A stretch of 64,000 nucleotides of DNA, from assembly GCF_000307775.2 (NCBI RefSeq), contig NZ_KK020675.1, forward strand, positions 168,531 through 232,530. The letters run 5' to 3'. The position numbers and the translations under genes are program-made. Of the stretch, positions 27,237 through 36,742 are shown piece by piece (positions within the stretch are counted from its first letter, which is position 1; each line of letters starts with the position of its first letter). The notes beneath the pieces are model-generated. The model did not search any database. It was not told the origin of the DNA and saw only the letters and a program-made list of their open reading frames with translations. The stretch is from Stutzerimonas stutzeri KOS6 (GTDB lineage Bacteria > Pseudomonadota > Gammaproteobacteria > Pseudomonadales > Pseudomonadaceae).

Positions 27237-27938
27237 TCAGGCGGGGCCTGTTTTTCGGTCCGTGCCGTCACCGGCCGGCCAAACAGCAAGAAAGCCGCTT
27301 CGGCAGAGATCGTGGATCATGTCCGTGATTTGCTTGGTGGCTTGGTTCCGCATGCTTTTCCAGTCCATACCACGGAGCATCACGCCCCGCAGAAACCTGA
27401 AACTGAAAATTGCCGTCAGAATTGCGATGACGCGCAGCCGCAGCCCCTCGTCATTGGAGGATCGACCGCTAAATTGGCTGGCGGCATGTACTAGACGTTC
27501 CTGCAGAGGAGTGATCGCGCGTTCATGAATCAGGGCGAAGGCGTCGTCGTTGTCGTAAGCGCAACGGGCCACGAATGCCGTCCAGGCATGCGGCTCGGCA
27601 TCCTCCAGCATGGTGTGGAGCAGTTGGATCAGCGCATGCTCGAAGCGAACGGAAAGCTCAACGTCCGATGTATCGTCGAGCAGGGCCGCAGCCTCACCGA
27701 AGCGATCGGCCGCATATTCGGCGATCATGTCCGCTGCTGCCAGATAGAGTTCCTTCTTGCTGCCGAAATGGTAGGGAATGGCCGACAGCTTGGTTTTAGC
27801 CGCCTGGGACAAGGCGCGTGTGGTTGCCCCCTCGTAGCCAACGGCAGCGACAACATCAATCGTCGCTTCGATCAACTGTGATCGGGTCCTGGCACTGCGG
27901 GCCTCGTGGCCGCTGGTTGTCTCGGCATGATTTGGCAT
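27237..27938 (-). CDS. TetR/AcrR-family regulator
   Basis: 233 residues. The N-terminal helix-turn-helix is clear (SQLIEATIDVVAAVGYEGATTRALSQAAKTKLSAIPYHFGSKKEL region, about 18-65), and the ligand-binding domain follows. The start at 27938 is preceded by GGAGGATGT. First gene of a three-gene operon with the two coiled-coil proteins, which are its likely targets, together with its own promoter, where a palindrome overlaps the -35 to -10 spacer. Confidence 0.9.
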   Translation of the reverse strand: MPNHAETTSGHEARSARTRSQLIEATIDVVAAVGYEGATTRALSQAAKTKLSAIPYHFGSKKELYLAAADMIAEYAADRFGEAAALLDDTSDVELSVRFEHALIQLLHTMLEDAEPHAWTAFVARCAYDNDDAFALIHERAITPLQERLVHAASQFSGRSSNDEGLRLRVIAILTAIFSFRFLRGVMLRGMDWKSMRNQATKQITDMIHDLCRSGFLAVWPAGDGTDRKTGPA

Positions 27939-27962
27939 ACATCCTCCGGCTGTTCCGATAAA

Positions 27963-27991
27963 AATATAGTTCATACGAACGATCTTTTCAA
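27963..27991 (-). promoter_or_regulatory. Sigma-70 promoter and operator of the TetR operon
   Basis: Minus strand: -35 TTGAAA (27991-27986), 17-base spacer, -10 TATATT (27968-27963). The spacer contains the palindrome GTTC-GTAT-GAAC (27980-27969), positioned to block RNA polymerase, as expected for TetR autorepression. Confidence 0.85.
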
Positions 27992-28053
27992 TGGTAATGG
28001 AACTGCGAAGAATTGGGGGACTCGTGGCCAGTGGCAACGGTCGTAGGGGTCTC

Positions 28054-28275
28054 AAGCCGATGAGGGACGTCGCCTGGCTGATCCGAAACTACTTCGAGGG
28101 CATCGTCGCCTGGACACAGCCCCACCAGGCTGACGGCCTCCTGGAAGCCCTGAATGGGTCCTTCCAGGTCACCAAGCGCCAAGCGCGTGGCCGGATCAGC
28201 TTCGAGAGGATGAGCACAGTGCTCTTTCGCATCGCCCTTAGGCTCGACTTCACCCGGATCAACCCTTATGCCGCT
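28054..28275 (+). pseudogene. ISL3-family transposase, C-terminal remnant
   Basis: About 74 residues match the last part of ISL3 transposases: LKPMRDVAWLIRNYFEGIV, EALNGSFQVTKRQARG and LDFTRINPYAA. Catalytic parts are missing and the frame then runs into unrelated sequence, so the gene is a relic. It lies at a junction with another remnant on the opposite strand. Confidence 0.75.
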
Positions 28276-28558
28276 GAACCCACTCGTCCCCCTGCTGCGA
28301 GAGTGCAACCACGCACTGGTGCGAGCGAGCGCCACCATCCTGTGCCACCAAGCGGGCAGGAGCGCCCAGCTCGCGCGGCTCGCCGCGCATGGCCCGCTGC
28401 GTCGCGCGGAGAATGTCGCCGCGCTCGCCCAGGGCGCGCAAGGTCTTCTCCGCGTCCGCATGGACGGCCCAGGTGCCGAGCTGCATCTCGTCGGCCAGAC
28501 CCAGGCGCTGCAAGCGTTGCAGGCGGCCGATCAGCAGCAGGCGCTGGGTTTTCGTGAT
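28259..28558 (-). pseudogene. DUF3363-type relaxase remnant
   Basis: About 100 codons on the minus strand read as the middle of a VirD2-like relaxase with a DUF3363 domain (RLQRLQRLGLADEM, then DAEKTLRALGERGDIL). Neither the N-terminal catalytic region nor the C-terminus is present. This family is foreign to the MobH system of the present ICE, so it comes from a different mobile element. The 272 bases after it (28559-28830) show nothing I can identify. Confidence 0.6.
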
Positions 28559-28830
28559 GCGGGGCTACCGGTTCAACATCAAAGCGTCATCGTTATCGGG
28601 TTAGGCTGTAGCGGTTGCTGTCAAGACCGACTGGCTCCGGTGCATTGCGAAAATCGTCTGAATGCGACGGCTGCGCCGCTAGGAATTGACGGGCAGCATC
28701 GGACACCGTGCCGCAGTCCGCGCCAAAGACCATAACTGTTTGCAGCAGAGTGATTCCGCTTCGGCGCAAGAGTGCGGTTTCAGACCGGACAGGTCTTAGG
28801 TAAGAGTGAAATAGTCACAATGCGCCCTGG

Positions 28831-29106
28831 TTGGCGAGGGCATTGAAGACGGTCAGGAAAGCGCGTGGCTTGAGCCAGGAAGCGTTCTCCGACGTGTCGA
28901 GCCGCACCTACATGAGTACGCTGGAGCGCGACCTGAAAAGCCCGACCATCAGCAAGCTGGACGAACTGTGCGAGGTGATGGAAGTGCATCCGCTCACGCT
29001 GCTGACGCTGGCCTATGCTGGCGACAGCACGCGCAAGACCGATCAGCTCCTGGCGCAGGTGCGCCAGGAGCTTGAGGCCGTATTGAAGGAACGCGACACG
29101 CCGTAG
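28831..29106 (+). CDS. XRE-family regulator, probably N-terminally shortened
   Basis: 91 residues. Helix-turn-helix of the XRE type (ALKTVRKARGLSQEAFSDVSSRTYMSTLERDLKS region, about 4-38), then a short C-terminal helix. Relatives start about eight residues earlier with a Phe-Gly-x-Ala-Leu lead-in. Here only a TTG at 28831 is available in frame near the homology start and no good ribosome site is seen, so the 5' end may have been lost at the adjacent remnant junction. Confidence 0.65.
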   Translation: MARALKTVRKARGLSQEAFSDVSSRTYMSTLERDLKSPTISKLDELCEVMEVHPLTLLTLAYAGDSTRKTDQLLAQVRQELEAVLKERDTP

Positions 29107-29133
29107 TCGCGCATCGCGCCACAGGCTGGCGAG

Positions 29134-29883
29134 CTACAGACTGGCCACGCCGCCATCGACCAGCAATTCCGTTCCGACGACGAAGCGCGATTCGTCCGAG
29201 GCGAGGAAGACGGCCGCCTTCGCCAGTTCCCACGGCGTTCCCATACGGCCGATGGGCACCAGCTTGCGGATTTCATCCTGCATGGCGCTCTGCTGCTCGG
29301 GGGACAGCCCGAGCTTGCCAAGGGCCGGGGTTTCGGTCGGGCCTGGACTCAAGCCATTGACCCGGATGCCGCGCACGGCCAGTTCGGCCGACAGCGTGCG
29401 CGCCAGCGACAGCAGGCCAGCCTTGCTGGCGGCGTAGGCACTGCTTTGTGGCAGGCCGATATGGGCGCTGGTCGATCCGCACAGGATCACCGATGCCGGA
29501 TCGGCCAGCAGCGGCAACAGCGATTGGATCAGGAAGAACGGGCCTTTGAGGTTGATCGCCATGAGCCAATCCCAGGCCGTCTCGTCCCAGTCCGACAGCG
29601 GCCGGTGGGTGACATCGCCTGCGTTGGCGTACAGCACGTCCAGTCGCGGCCACTGCTGTGCAAGTACCCGCGCCAATTCGCACTGCGCACCGATGTCCCC
29701 CGCGTCCGAGCGAATCGCCAATACGCTGCCGCCCAATTCCGCCCGTGCGCGTTCCAGTGCTTTCTCATCGCGGCCGGTGATGGCGACCGTGGCGCCTTCG
29801 GCGATGAACTGCCGGGCAGTCTCCAGGCCGATGCCGCTGGTGCCGCCCGTGACCAGGGCGAATTTGTCTTGCAGTCGGTTCAT
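29134..29883 (-). CDS. Short-chain dehydrogenase/reductase
   Basis: 249 residues, classical SDR. NAD(P)-binding TGGTSGIG near residue 11, catalytic Ser and YAASK (Tyr about 149, Lys about 153), and NGLSPGPTETP after it. The substrate cannot be named. Divergent from an HxlR regulator, a common arrangement in which HxlR controls the SDR. The start at 29883 follows GGAAAG and gives the normal family length. Confidence 0.88.
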   Translation of the reverse strand: MNRLQDKFALVTGGTSGIGLETARQFIAEGATVAITGRDEKALERARAELGGSVLAIRSDAGDIGAQCELARVLAQQWPRLDVLYANAGDVTHRPLSDWDETAWDWLMAINLKGPFFLIQSLLPLLADPASVILCGSTSAHIGLPQSSAYAASKAGLLSLARTLSAELAVRGIRVNGLSPGPTETPALGKLGLSPEQQSAMQDEIRKLVPIGRMGTPWELAKAAVFLASDESRFVVGTELLVDGGVASL

Positions 29884-29931
29884 GTGTGCTTTCCTGTGAT
29901 TCGGTTGGAAAGCCACATTCTTTTCCCAATG

Positions 29932-29964
29932 GTATCCTTTGCATAGTAGGCACCCAGTGGATAC
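29932..29964. promoter_or_regulatory. Inverted repeat between the SDR and HxlR genes
   Basis: GTATCC (29932-29937) and GGATAC (29959-29964) separated by 21 bases in the divergent gap of about 100 bases; each arm is followed by CTTTG or AAAGG. A likely HxlR operator controlling both genes. Confidence 0.5.
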
Positions 29965-29985
29965 AAAGGAGGCTCCAGGATCGTC

Positions 29986-30363
29986 ATGCCCGGTCACGCA
30001 CCGCCCACCAAATCGTCGTCTTCGCAGCCATCGGGCGCGGCCGAACCTTGCCCGATGGTGAGCTTCGTCAACCTCGTCTCGGGCAAGTGGGCAATTCCTA
30101 TCCTGTATCGCCTGATCGTGATCGGTGCGCCCGTGCGTTTCAGCGAACTGCAACGCGCCGTCGCCCCGATCACGCAGAAGGAACTGACGCGGCAGCTACG
30201 CCTGTTCGAGCGCCGAGGGCTGGTGCAGCGCCGGATCTATGCCGAAGTGCCCCCCCGCGTGGAATACCAGATCACGGCGCTGGGCCGTTCGCTGCGCCCG
30301 ACGCTGGACTCGCTGGCCAACTGGATGCGGACACATGGCGGGGAATTGGCCGGGGACGATTAA
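29986..30363 (+). CDS. HxlR-family transcriptional regulator
   Basis: 125 residues, winged helix of the HxlR type: GKWAIPILYRL, FSELQRAV..ITQKELTRQLR and VEYQITALGRSLRP are the hallmark segments. A single Cys (ACPM region near residue 22) precedes the domain, as in redox- or aldehyde-sensing members. Divergent from the SDR and probably its regulator. Downstream is a nitroreductase remnant, another frequent HxlR target. Confidence 0.9.
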   Translation: MPGHAPPTKSSSSQPSGAAEPCPMVSFVNLVSGKWAIPILYRLIVIGAPVRFSELQRAVAPITQKELTRQLRLFERRGLVQRRIYAEVPPRVEYQITALGRSLRPTLDSLANWMRTHGGELAGDD

Positions 30364-30528
30364 CCCCGGTGCGCCCCGCCGCGATGGGCGGTGTGTCGGT
30401 GAACCGTCCTTCGTGACGCACAGGCGACGAACCGCCAGCGTCGGGGACGGCATGCTTTGGCACAACCTGCCGCAGCAAGCCGGGGCGTAGCCCCGCACCC
30501 TCCCTATTGCGGCGGGGTGCCGCCCAAG

Positions 30529-30686
30529 CGACGAAGGCTCCGTCTGCGTACAACCTCCAGAACTGGCGATTCATCGCCGCGCGATCTCCCGAGGCCAAGG
30601 CCCGCCTGAAGTCGACAGCCTTCGGACAGCGGAAGATCGTGGATGCCTCCGTCGCTTTTATCGTCTGCGGTACGCTGGCCGCATAA
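30529..30686 (+). pseudogene. Nitroreductase-family remnant
   Basis: In one frame the sequence reads SAYNLQNWRFIAARSPEAKA, then AFGQRKIVDASVAFIVCGT and a stop at 30684. This matches the FMN-binding N-terminal region of nitroreductases. Both the start and the larger C-terminal half are missing. The rest of the gap from 30364 contains a short GC hairpin (CGGGGC-GTA-GCCCCG at 30481-30495) and nothing else recognisable. Confidence 0.6.
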
Positions 30687-30755
30687 GAACCCGAAGTCGA
30701 GATCCGGTTGATCGAGGCGCCGCTGTCGCAGCAGATCAAAGGGACTGAACGATGT

Positions 30756-32702
30756 CTAGCGCTGAGTGGAACGCTCTTCCCGCTGTGTCATGTCCTCTTT
30801 CAGAATGCGCTGGATTTCCAGCACGGCCGCCGCGTTCTGCTGCACGCTGTGCCCCGAAATGATCACTTTCTCAGACTGCGCGCCGGGAAGATGAGCGCTG
30901 CGGTAAGGCACGAGACCATCATTGGAATCAACGAGGGCCACGTCGGCATTGTTCTGGGCCACGATCGAGTGATAGCGCACCTGGGCAGAGATGGGAAAGC
31001 TCGCCGCCGTGCGCACGAAAGGATCGTTCTCGTCGAGGTTGTCCACACTATTGGGAATATATGCCAGGCTTTCATGACTGCTGGCCACCGCATCGGGTGC
31101 CAATGTGTGGGCGAGTTCTTCGAGCACAGTAACAGGGAAGCGGATGAATCCCGCCATCCGGCGCCCCAGGCGCCCGCCTGCGACCGACGTGCCCCGATGG
31201 GGCGCTGCGATGAAGATGGCGCGGTTGACATGCGGAAAGGGCTCGAAACGCAACATCGGATCTATGCGCTCGATCTGCTGCGGCGTCAGCCGACTGTGAT
31301 CCGCAGCAAGCTGCACCAGCGACTGATCGGTTGACGACACCATCAACCGCGCGATGACGCCGCCCATGCTATGCCCCACCAGTACCAGGTCGGACGATGC
31401 CGGCGCCTGGCCGGATGGGTCGAAATGCGCCAGCGTATCCCCGATCGCCCTGCGAATCATCGCGTGATTCAAGGCGATCGGCATGTTGGTCGGGTAGTAG
31501 ACCTGCCAGATCTGGTAGTGCTGGCGCAGCGCCTCATCACCGAGGATTTCGTTGGCGAGCTCTACCCAGGCTTCCGGGCTGCTGGCCAGTCCGTGCAGCA
31601 TGACGATGATCCGCCGGTTCGGATCGTAGGGCTGCATCAGGTAGACGTGCGGGCGGTCGATACCACCCTCGCGCCCAAGCAGACTGCGAAGCGACTGCCG
31701 GTTGAACTTGGCACGGGCCAACCACACGCCGTAGCCGGCGGTGAAATTGGCCGCCAATGGTACGCGCTGCCCGCGCAGCATGATGACCGATTCCACATAG
31801 GGATCATGCACCGTCAAACGGACGGTACGGGTGCGCAGTACGCTATCCAGATTGTCTCCGTCCGGGTGCAACAGAACCGTCATGGACGGTGCGGGCATCT
31901 CGCTCCAGGTTAGAGGCTGCTGGTTGCATTTGGCCGCTGGCCGGCCATCCCGGGCGGGGGCGGAAGTCAGGGGGTCGTCCGGCATGACCGCCACCAGCTC
32001 GGCGCCGAAACCGTCGCGCCGGTAGAGGCTACGCAGCCCGCGGAAAGAAAGGGACGAGGCTGGCAGCAGTTCGGCTGGCACCGCCGTATTGCCTGGCAAG
32101 CGCGCGCTGCGCATATCCAGTTTCAGCTCCCAGCCTGCAATATTCCAGCTGGTCTGGGCTGGCAGCTGCATCGGCATTTGCTGCCGAACTTCAAACAGGC
32201 TGGTGGCGGCATGCTCGACGGCATAGTTATACCAATCCCGTACTTGTGTCTGGCGATCCTCGAAGGCTCGCTCTCCCGGGGTATGGTCGCCGAGGAACAG
32301 GTAGGCATAGGCATAACGAATGGTCTCAAGCCAGGCGGCTTGTTGCGCTGATCCGGGCTTCATGGCTTGTGCCTGTGCCAGCCAAAGTTCGGACAGCGCG
32401 GCCAGGCGCCGATCCGTGCCAACCCCCGACACGGCGGCCAGGGCCTCGACGCAATCTGCTGAGACCGGTTTTGCGCAAGCCTGCGCATCCAATGCCGCCA
32501 CCCTGATGGTCTGGACAGTCGCATCGCTGAGCTTGCCACGTGTCAGGATGTCGCCGCGCTTGAGTTCGATGGCTTCCTTGGCTGTCAGCGTATGAACCTC
32601 GACTGCAGGTGCGAACTCGCGCAGGATCGAGCAGCCCCCCAGCAACAGAGGAGCTATGACAAGCCATGCTACAAGACGGCAGGAGGATTGCAGGAGTCTC
32701 AA
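30756..32702 (-). CDS. Lipoprotein alpha/beta hydrolase (lipase/PGAP1-like)
   Basis: 648 residues, long for a lipase. Lipobox (LLGGCS, Cys about 24) tethers it to the envelope. An N-terminal domain of about 330 residues of unknown kind precedes the hydrolase domain, which has HGLASSPEAW near residue 370 and the nucleophile elbow GHSMGG near 443. A lipid or ester substrate is likely. Its ATG overlaps the stop of the DUF4105 gene, so the two are translationally coupled and probably act together at the membrane. Confidence 0.85.
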   Translation of the reverse strand: MRLLQSSCRLVAWLVIAPLLLGGCSILREFAPAVEVHTLTAKEAIELKRGDILTRGKLSDATVQTIRVAALDAQACAKPVSADCVEALAAVSGVGTDRRLAALSELWLAQAQAMKPGSAQQAAWLETIRYAYAYLFLGDHTPGERAFEDRQTQVRDWYNYAVEHAATSLFEVRQQMPMQLPAQTSWNIAGWELKLDMRSARLPGNTAVPAELLPASSLSFRGLRSLYRRDGFGAELVAVMPDDPLTSAPARDGRPAAKCNQQPLTWSEMPAPSMTVLLHPDGDNLDSVLRTRTVRLTVHDPYVESVIMLRGQRVPLAANFTAGYGVWLARAKFNRQSLRSLLGREGGIDRPHVYLMQPYDPNRRIIVMLHGLASSPEAWVELANEILGDEALRQHYQIWQVYYPTNMPIALNHAMIRRAIGDTLAHFDPSGQAPASSDLVLVGHSMGGVIARLMVSSTDQSLVQLAADHSRLTPQQIERIDPMLRFEPFPHVNRAIFIAAPHRGTSVAGGRLGRRMAGFIRFPVTVLEELAHTLAPDAVASSHESLAYIPNSVDNLDENDPFVRTAASFPISAQVRYHSIVAQNNADVALVDSNDGLVPYRSAHLPGAQSEKVIISGHSVQQNAAAVLEIQRILKEDMTQREERSTQR

Positions 32703-33742
32703 GGATGTACCTCGTCGGTCCGAACGCCAGGCACACCCTGTCGAATCGACGTCGAGAAATCATCCCCCGATGCATCAGAAGCCAGTGCGCGTTCGTTGAT
32801 CTGCCCCAGCGCCTGCAGTTCGGCGTAGCGATGGCCGGGCGTTAATCCATGCAGGTCGTAGACGTATTCTGCAAAGTGCCCGGACAGCAGCAGGCGATAG
32901 TCCATCGGTAATGCGGGCGCAATGAGCCGAGCCAACTCGAATACGATGGTCGTGCAGTTGCTGGTCAAGGTGTTGTAAAAGCGCGGTGTGTCCCGTAGTT
33001 CATTGGCTGTGTGCAGGTACTCCAGAAACAACGCGCGCACATTCGCCTGATCCATCTGCAACCGATAGAGATAGACATCCTCGCCTCGCGCATTGCTGCG
33101 CGTACGCACAATGTCACGCTCATCGGCGGCTACCAGTATCTGCTCGAACTGACGGAAGAATCCGCCGACCTCCGAGAAGGATTCGTGGCGCTCCTTGCGT
33201 ATTTCCAGCGAGAACACTACCCGCTCACCGCCATCGAAGCCGAACGACACCAACGTGTGAGCAATGTGCGGCCCCATCCAGTAGGAAAGCACCAGGTCGG
33301 CGCTGCGCAGGCGGTTCAGGTCGTATGTGCGGCTCTCCCAACGCTGTGTGTAGTCGGTTTCGCTGCGCCACTCGAAGTTGCGGACATTTTTCAGGTAAAC
33401 ATGGTCGCCGTCGATCCTGGCCTCCAGCAACTGGGCGACATCGTCGGCCCATAGGCGATGGTGCGAGGGCTGCAAGGTGCTCCACCACACCGCCAGAATA
33501 GCGACGGCGCATGCAAACACCGCTGCCGTGAGATTACGCGCGGCTCGGCCAGGCAGGCCTGTCAGCGCCACCACCATCGAAAGGCCTGCGGCCGTCCACA
33601 GCACAAGGGCGATCAAACGAATAGCTGGCTGCGGCACCTGATGCCACAGAGCCAGTACGCCCCACGCAGTCAGCAGTAGCACCGCAAAGCCGATCACCAG
33701 GCGCACAGGGAGTTGCCTGGATTTTTGCCTTACCCTGTTCAT
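32699..33742 (-). CDS. DUF4105 membrane protein
   Basis: 347 residues. Two to three N-terminal membrane helices (about 13-32, 38-60 and 68-86) and a large extracytoplasmic domain with the DUF4105 pattern (YTQRWESRTYDL, SNCTTIVFEL with conserved Asn-Cys-Thr). The NC motif suggests a papain-like or NlpC-related fold, but that is inference. It lies between a broken TetR-like gene and the lipase, coupled to both by four-base overlaps. Confidence 0.8.
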   Translation of the reverse strand: MNRVRQKSRQLPVRLVIGFAVLLLTAWGVLALWHQVPQPAIRLIALVLWTAAGLSMVVALTGLPGRAARNLTAAVFACAVAILAVWWSTLQPSHHRLWADDVAQLLEARIDGDHVYLKNVRNFEWRSETDYTQRWESRTYDLNRLRSADLVLSYWMGPHIAHTLVSFGFDGGERVVFSLEIRKERHESFSEVGGFFRQFEQILVAADERDIVRTRSNARGEDVYLYRLQMDQANVRALFLEYLHTANELRDTPRFYNTLTSNCTTIVFELARLIAPALPMDYRLLLSGHFAEYVYDLHGLTPGHRYAELQALGQINERALASDASGDDFSTSIRQGVPGVRTDEVHP

Positions 33743-34064
33743 CGAGGCTGCAAAAGCTCAAGCAGCAATTGCCGATGTGCATCCCGTAACTGCACCAGCG
33801 ATATGGAAGGGTTGCCCCTGGATAGCATCGAAGAGTTCAGCCACAGCAGTGCGGGAGCGAGCGCCAGCGGGAAAAAATGCTCAGTCAAGACCCCCGGGCG
33901 AATGATGCCCCGGTCTATATTGCGTTGGATGATGATCTTTGCACGCTCTCGCAACCCGCACGCAACTCCCTCGCGCCAATGCTGCACCAGCGTCGGCGCT
34001 CATATCAACAAGGAGATGAAGTGGGCTTGACAGCACTTGCAAGCAGGAAAGGAAGGCCTGCGGA
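33739..34064 (-). pseudogene. TetR-like regulator, C-terminal remnant with in-frame stop
   Basis: From 33987 down, 82 residues read as the C-terminal ligand domain of a TetR-type regulator (RGIIRPGVLTEHFFPLALAPALLWLN, ending LLLELLQPR). Upstream the same frame continues (EFVADVRRPSFP...HFISLLI) but is broken by a TGA at 34002-34000, and no helix-turn-helix is present. Its stop overlaps the DUF4105 start. The gene probably once controlled the adjacent efflux operon, which runs in the opposite direction. Confidence 0.5.
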
Positions 34065-34157
34065 CATCGGCCACGAACTCCGCATTGCGTGGGTGGCAGC
34101 TATCCCCTCCTCTGCAACCAGACCCTCTTCAGCCCGATACCCGTACGGAACGTGACC

Positions 34158-35645
34158 ATGCCCCCAGCTTCCCTGTTGTTTCCTGCGTTCAGCTTGCGCA
34201 CTGCCTCGTTGGCCCTGAGCGCCGTCGTCTTGACCGGCTGCATGTCGCTCGCTCCGGCGCCAGACACCCCGCCGCTGCCCGTGCCCGAAGCCTGGCCTGC
34301 GCATCTTGGATCAGGCACCGACGGCGCCCACGCGGGAGAGCTTGCCTGGCAGGCGTACTTCACCGACCCCCTGCTGCAACGCCTCATCGAGACCGCGCTG
34401 GAGAACAACCGCGACCTGCGCTTGGCCGCGCTGCGCGTCGAGGAAGCCAGCGCCACATTCCGCATTCAGCGCTCGGATCGTTTTCCTGCCGTGGGCGTGG
34501 GCGCCCAAGGTGGACGCGCGCGCGTCCCTGGCGATCTGAACATGTCGGGCCGATCGCAGGTGGGCGGCGAGTATCGGGCCGAGGTGGGTTTAAGCACCTG
34601 GGAGTTGGATCTGTGGGGCCGGGTTCGCAACCTGGAGGACGCCGCCCTGCAAAGCTGGCTGGCCTCCGATGCGGCGCGCCAGGCCGTCCATCTGGCGCTG
34701 ATCGCCCAGGTGGCGGACGGTTATCTTGGCTTGCGCGAGATCGACGAACGCGTGGCTATCGCTCGGCAAACCGTGACAACCCGCGAGGAGTCTTATCGTA
34801 TCTTCCGGCGCCGCGTCGAAGTCGGCGCGACCTCGAAGCTGGACCTCACACAAGTCCAGACTTTGCTGAACCAGGCTCAGGCGCTGCTCGCCCAGCTTGA
34901 GCAAGCCCGCGCCACGCAACTGCACGCGCTGGCGATGCTGGTGGGTGCCGATCCTGGCCCGCTGCCCACCAAGGTGCCCTTCGATGAAACGACGGTGCTG
35001 GCTGAGCTGCGGGCCGGTCTGCCTTCGGAGCTGCTGGTCAGTCGCCCGGACATCATTTCCGCCGAACACCAATTGCGTGCCAGCGATGCCCACATCGGCG
35101 CGGCCCGCGCGGCGTTCTTGCCGCGCATTGCGCTGACTGGCAGCTTCGGCACGGCCAGCTCCGACTTGAATGGCTTGTTCGATTCCGGCAGTCGCGCCTG
35201 GACCTTCATGCCCACCCTGTCACTGCCCATCTTCGATGGCGGGCGCCGACGCGCCAATCTGGAACTGAGCGAAGTGCGCCGCGACATCGCCGTCGCCGGA
35301 TACGAAAAAACCATTCAAACAGCCTTCCGCGAGGTGGCCGATGCGCTGAGCGCAAAGCACTGGCTGGCTGAGCAGTTGACGATCCAGAGAGCCAACCTGG
35401 AAGCGCAAAGCGAACGCGCACGGCTGGCCCAGTTGCGCTACGACAACGGCTCGGCCGCCTTCCTGGAGGTGCTGGATGCCCAACGCGATCTGCTGGGTGC
35501 CCAGCAACAACTGGTACAGGCGCGCCGTGCGCTGCTGTCCAGCCAGGTGGCGCTGTATGCCGCGCTCGGCGGCGGCACCCTCGCCGCAACCGGCGAGGCA
35601 CAGGGTGCGGCCTCGACCCCCGCTTCCACCCCATCAACCCGTTAA
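34158..35645 (+). CDS. Outer-membrane efflux lipoprotein (NodT/OprM type)
   Basis: 495 residues. Lipobox LTGCMS (Cys about 31) and two OEP repeats characteristic of TolC-like channels, with [15 protein letters not shown] and the [14 protein letters not shown] segment. It forms the outer-membrane duct of a tripartite exporter with the next three genes. The start at 34158 is chosen for its signal peptide; an earlier in-frame ATG at 34089 would bury it. Confidence 0.92.
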   Translation: MPPASLLFPAFSLRTASLALSAVVLTGCMSLAPAPDTPPLPVPEAWPAHLGSGTDGAHAGELAWQAYFTDPLLQRLIETALENNRDLRLAALRVEEASATFRIQRSDRFPAVGVGAQGGRARVPGDLNMSGRSQVGGEYRAEVGLSTWELDLWGRVRNLEDAALQSWLASDAARQAVHLALIAQVADGYLGLREIDERVAIARQTVTTREESYRIFRRRVEVGATSKLDLTQVQTLLNQAQALLAQLEQARATQLHALAMLVGADPGPLPTKVPFDETTVLAELRAGLPSELLVSRPDIISAEHQLRASDAHIGAARAAFLPRIALTGSFGTASSDLNGLFDSGSRAWTFMPTLSLPIFDGGRRRANLELSEVRRDIAVAGYEKTIQTAFREVADALSAKHWLAEQLTIQRANLEAQSERARLAQLRYDNGSAAFLEVLDAQRDLLGAQQQLVQARRALLSSQVALYAALGGGTLAATGEAQGAASTPASTPSTR

Positions 35646-35659
35646 GGCACGCCGAACCC

Positions 35660-36739
35660 ATGACTGTCTCCCCCTCTCTCAAGAAAAAACTCCTGGTCGC
35701 TGCCGCTGCAGCGGTTGTTATCGCGCTGGCCTGGTGGGGCTGGACGGAGCTTGCCGACAGCGGACCCGGCGAAGGGTTCGCCAACGGCAATGGCCGCATC
35801 GAAGCCACCGAAATCGACATCGCCACCAAGCTGCCCGGACGTATCGAAGACATACTGGTGCGTGAAGGCGATTTCGTCGCGGCGGGCCAGCCACTGGCCA
35901 GGATGCAACTGGAGACACTTGAAGCGCAGCGCGACGAGGCTCAGGCCATGCGCCAGCAGGCCGAGCACGGGGTGACCGCAGCGCAGGCGCAAGTGGCACT
36001 GCGCGAGGCCGACGTAACTGCCGCCCTGGCCCTGGTCGGCCAGCGCGAGTCGGAGCTCGATGCCGCGCAGCGGCGTCTGGCACGTTCGCAGACCCTGTCC
36101 CAGGAGGGCGCCGCCTCGATCCAGGAACTGGACGATGACCGGGCGCGTGTACGGGGCGCACAGGCGACGCTCGAGGCCAGCAAAGCGCAGGCCGCCGCCG
36201 CCCGCGCCGCAGTCGAGGCAGCCAAGGCGCAGCTTGTCGGCGCGCAGTCCAGCGTGCACGCCGCCACGGCCAGCATCAATCGCATCGAGGCCGACATCCG
36301 CGACAGCGAACTGCGCGCCCCGCGCGACGGACGGGTGCAGGTGCGCGTGGCGCAACCCGGCGAGGTGCTGGGAGCGGGCGGACGCGTCCTGAACCTGATC
36401 GACCTGTCGGACGTCTACATCACCTTCTTCCTGCCCGAGACCGTGGCCGGCCGCGTCGGGCTGGGCTCCGAGGTACGCATCATTCTGGATGCCGCGCCGG
36501 AGTTTGTGATTCCAGCCACCATTTCCTTCGTCGCCAGCGCGGCGCAGTTCACTCCCAAGACGGTGGAAACCGCCAGCGAGCGGCAGAAACTGATGTTTCG
36601 CGTGCGCGCGCAGATTTCGCAGGAGCTGCTGCGTGAACACCTGGACCAGGTCAAGACCGGGCTGCCCGGCGTGGCCTGGGTCAAGCTCGACGCCAATGCC
36701 GAATGGCCCCAGACCCTGACCGCTCGCGTGCCGGAGTAA
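35660..36739 (+). CDS. HlyD-family periplasmic adaptor
   Basis: 359 residues. N-terminal membrane anchor (about 8-27), then biotinyl-lipoyl half motifs around a long alpha hairpin (about 85-190), and the second lipoyl and beta-barrel part ([14 protein letters not shown] near 215). Very like YbhG/EmrA-type adaptors of ABC exporters. 14 bases after the channel gene and three before the ABC gene. Confidence 0.93.
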   Translation: MTVSPSLKKKLLVAAAAAVVIALAWWGWTELADSGPGEGFANGNGRIEATEIDIATKLPGRIEDILVREGDFVAAGQPLARMQLETLEAQRDEAQAMRQQAEHGVTAAQAQVALREADVTAALALVGQRESELDAAQRRLARSQTLSQEGAASIQELDDDRARVRGAQATLEASKAQAAAARAAVEAAKAQLVGAQSSVHAATASINRIEADIRDSELRAPRDGRVQVRVAQPGEVLGAGGRVLNLIDLSDVYITFFLPETVAGRVGLGSEVRIILDAAPEFVIPATISFVASAAQFTPKTVETASERQKLMFRVRAQISQELLREHLDQVKTGLPGVAWVKLDANAEWPQTLTARVPE

Positions 36740-36742
36740 GGT

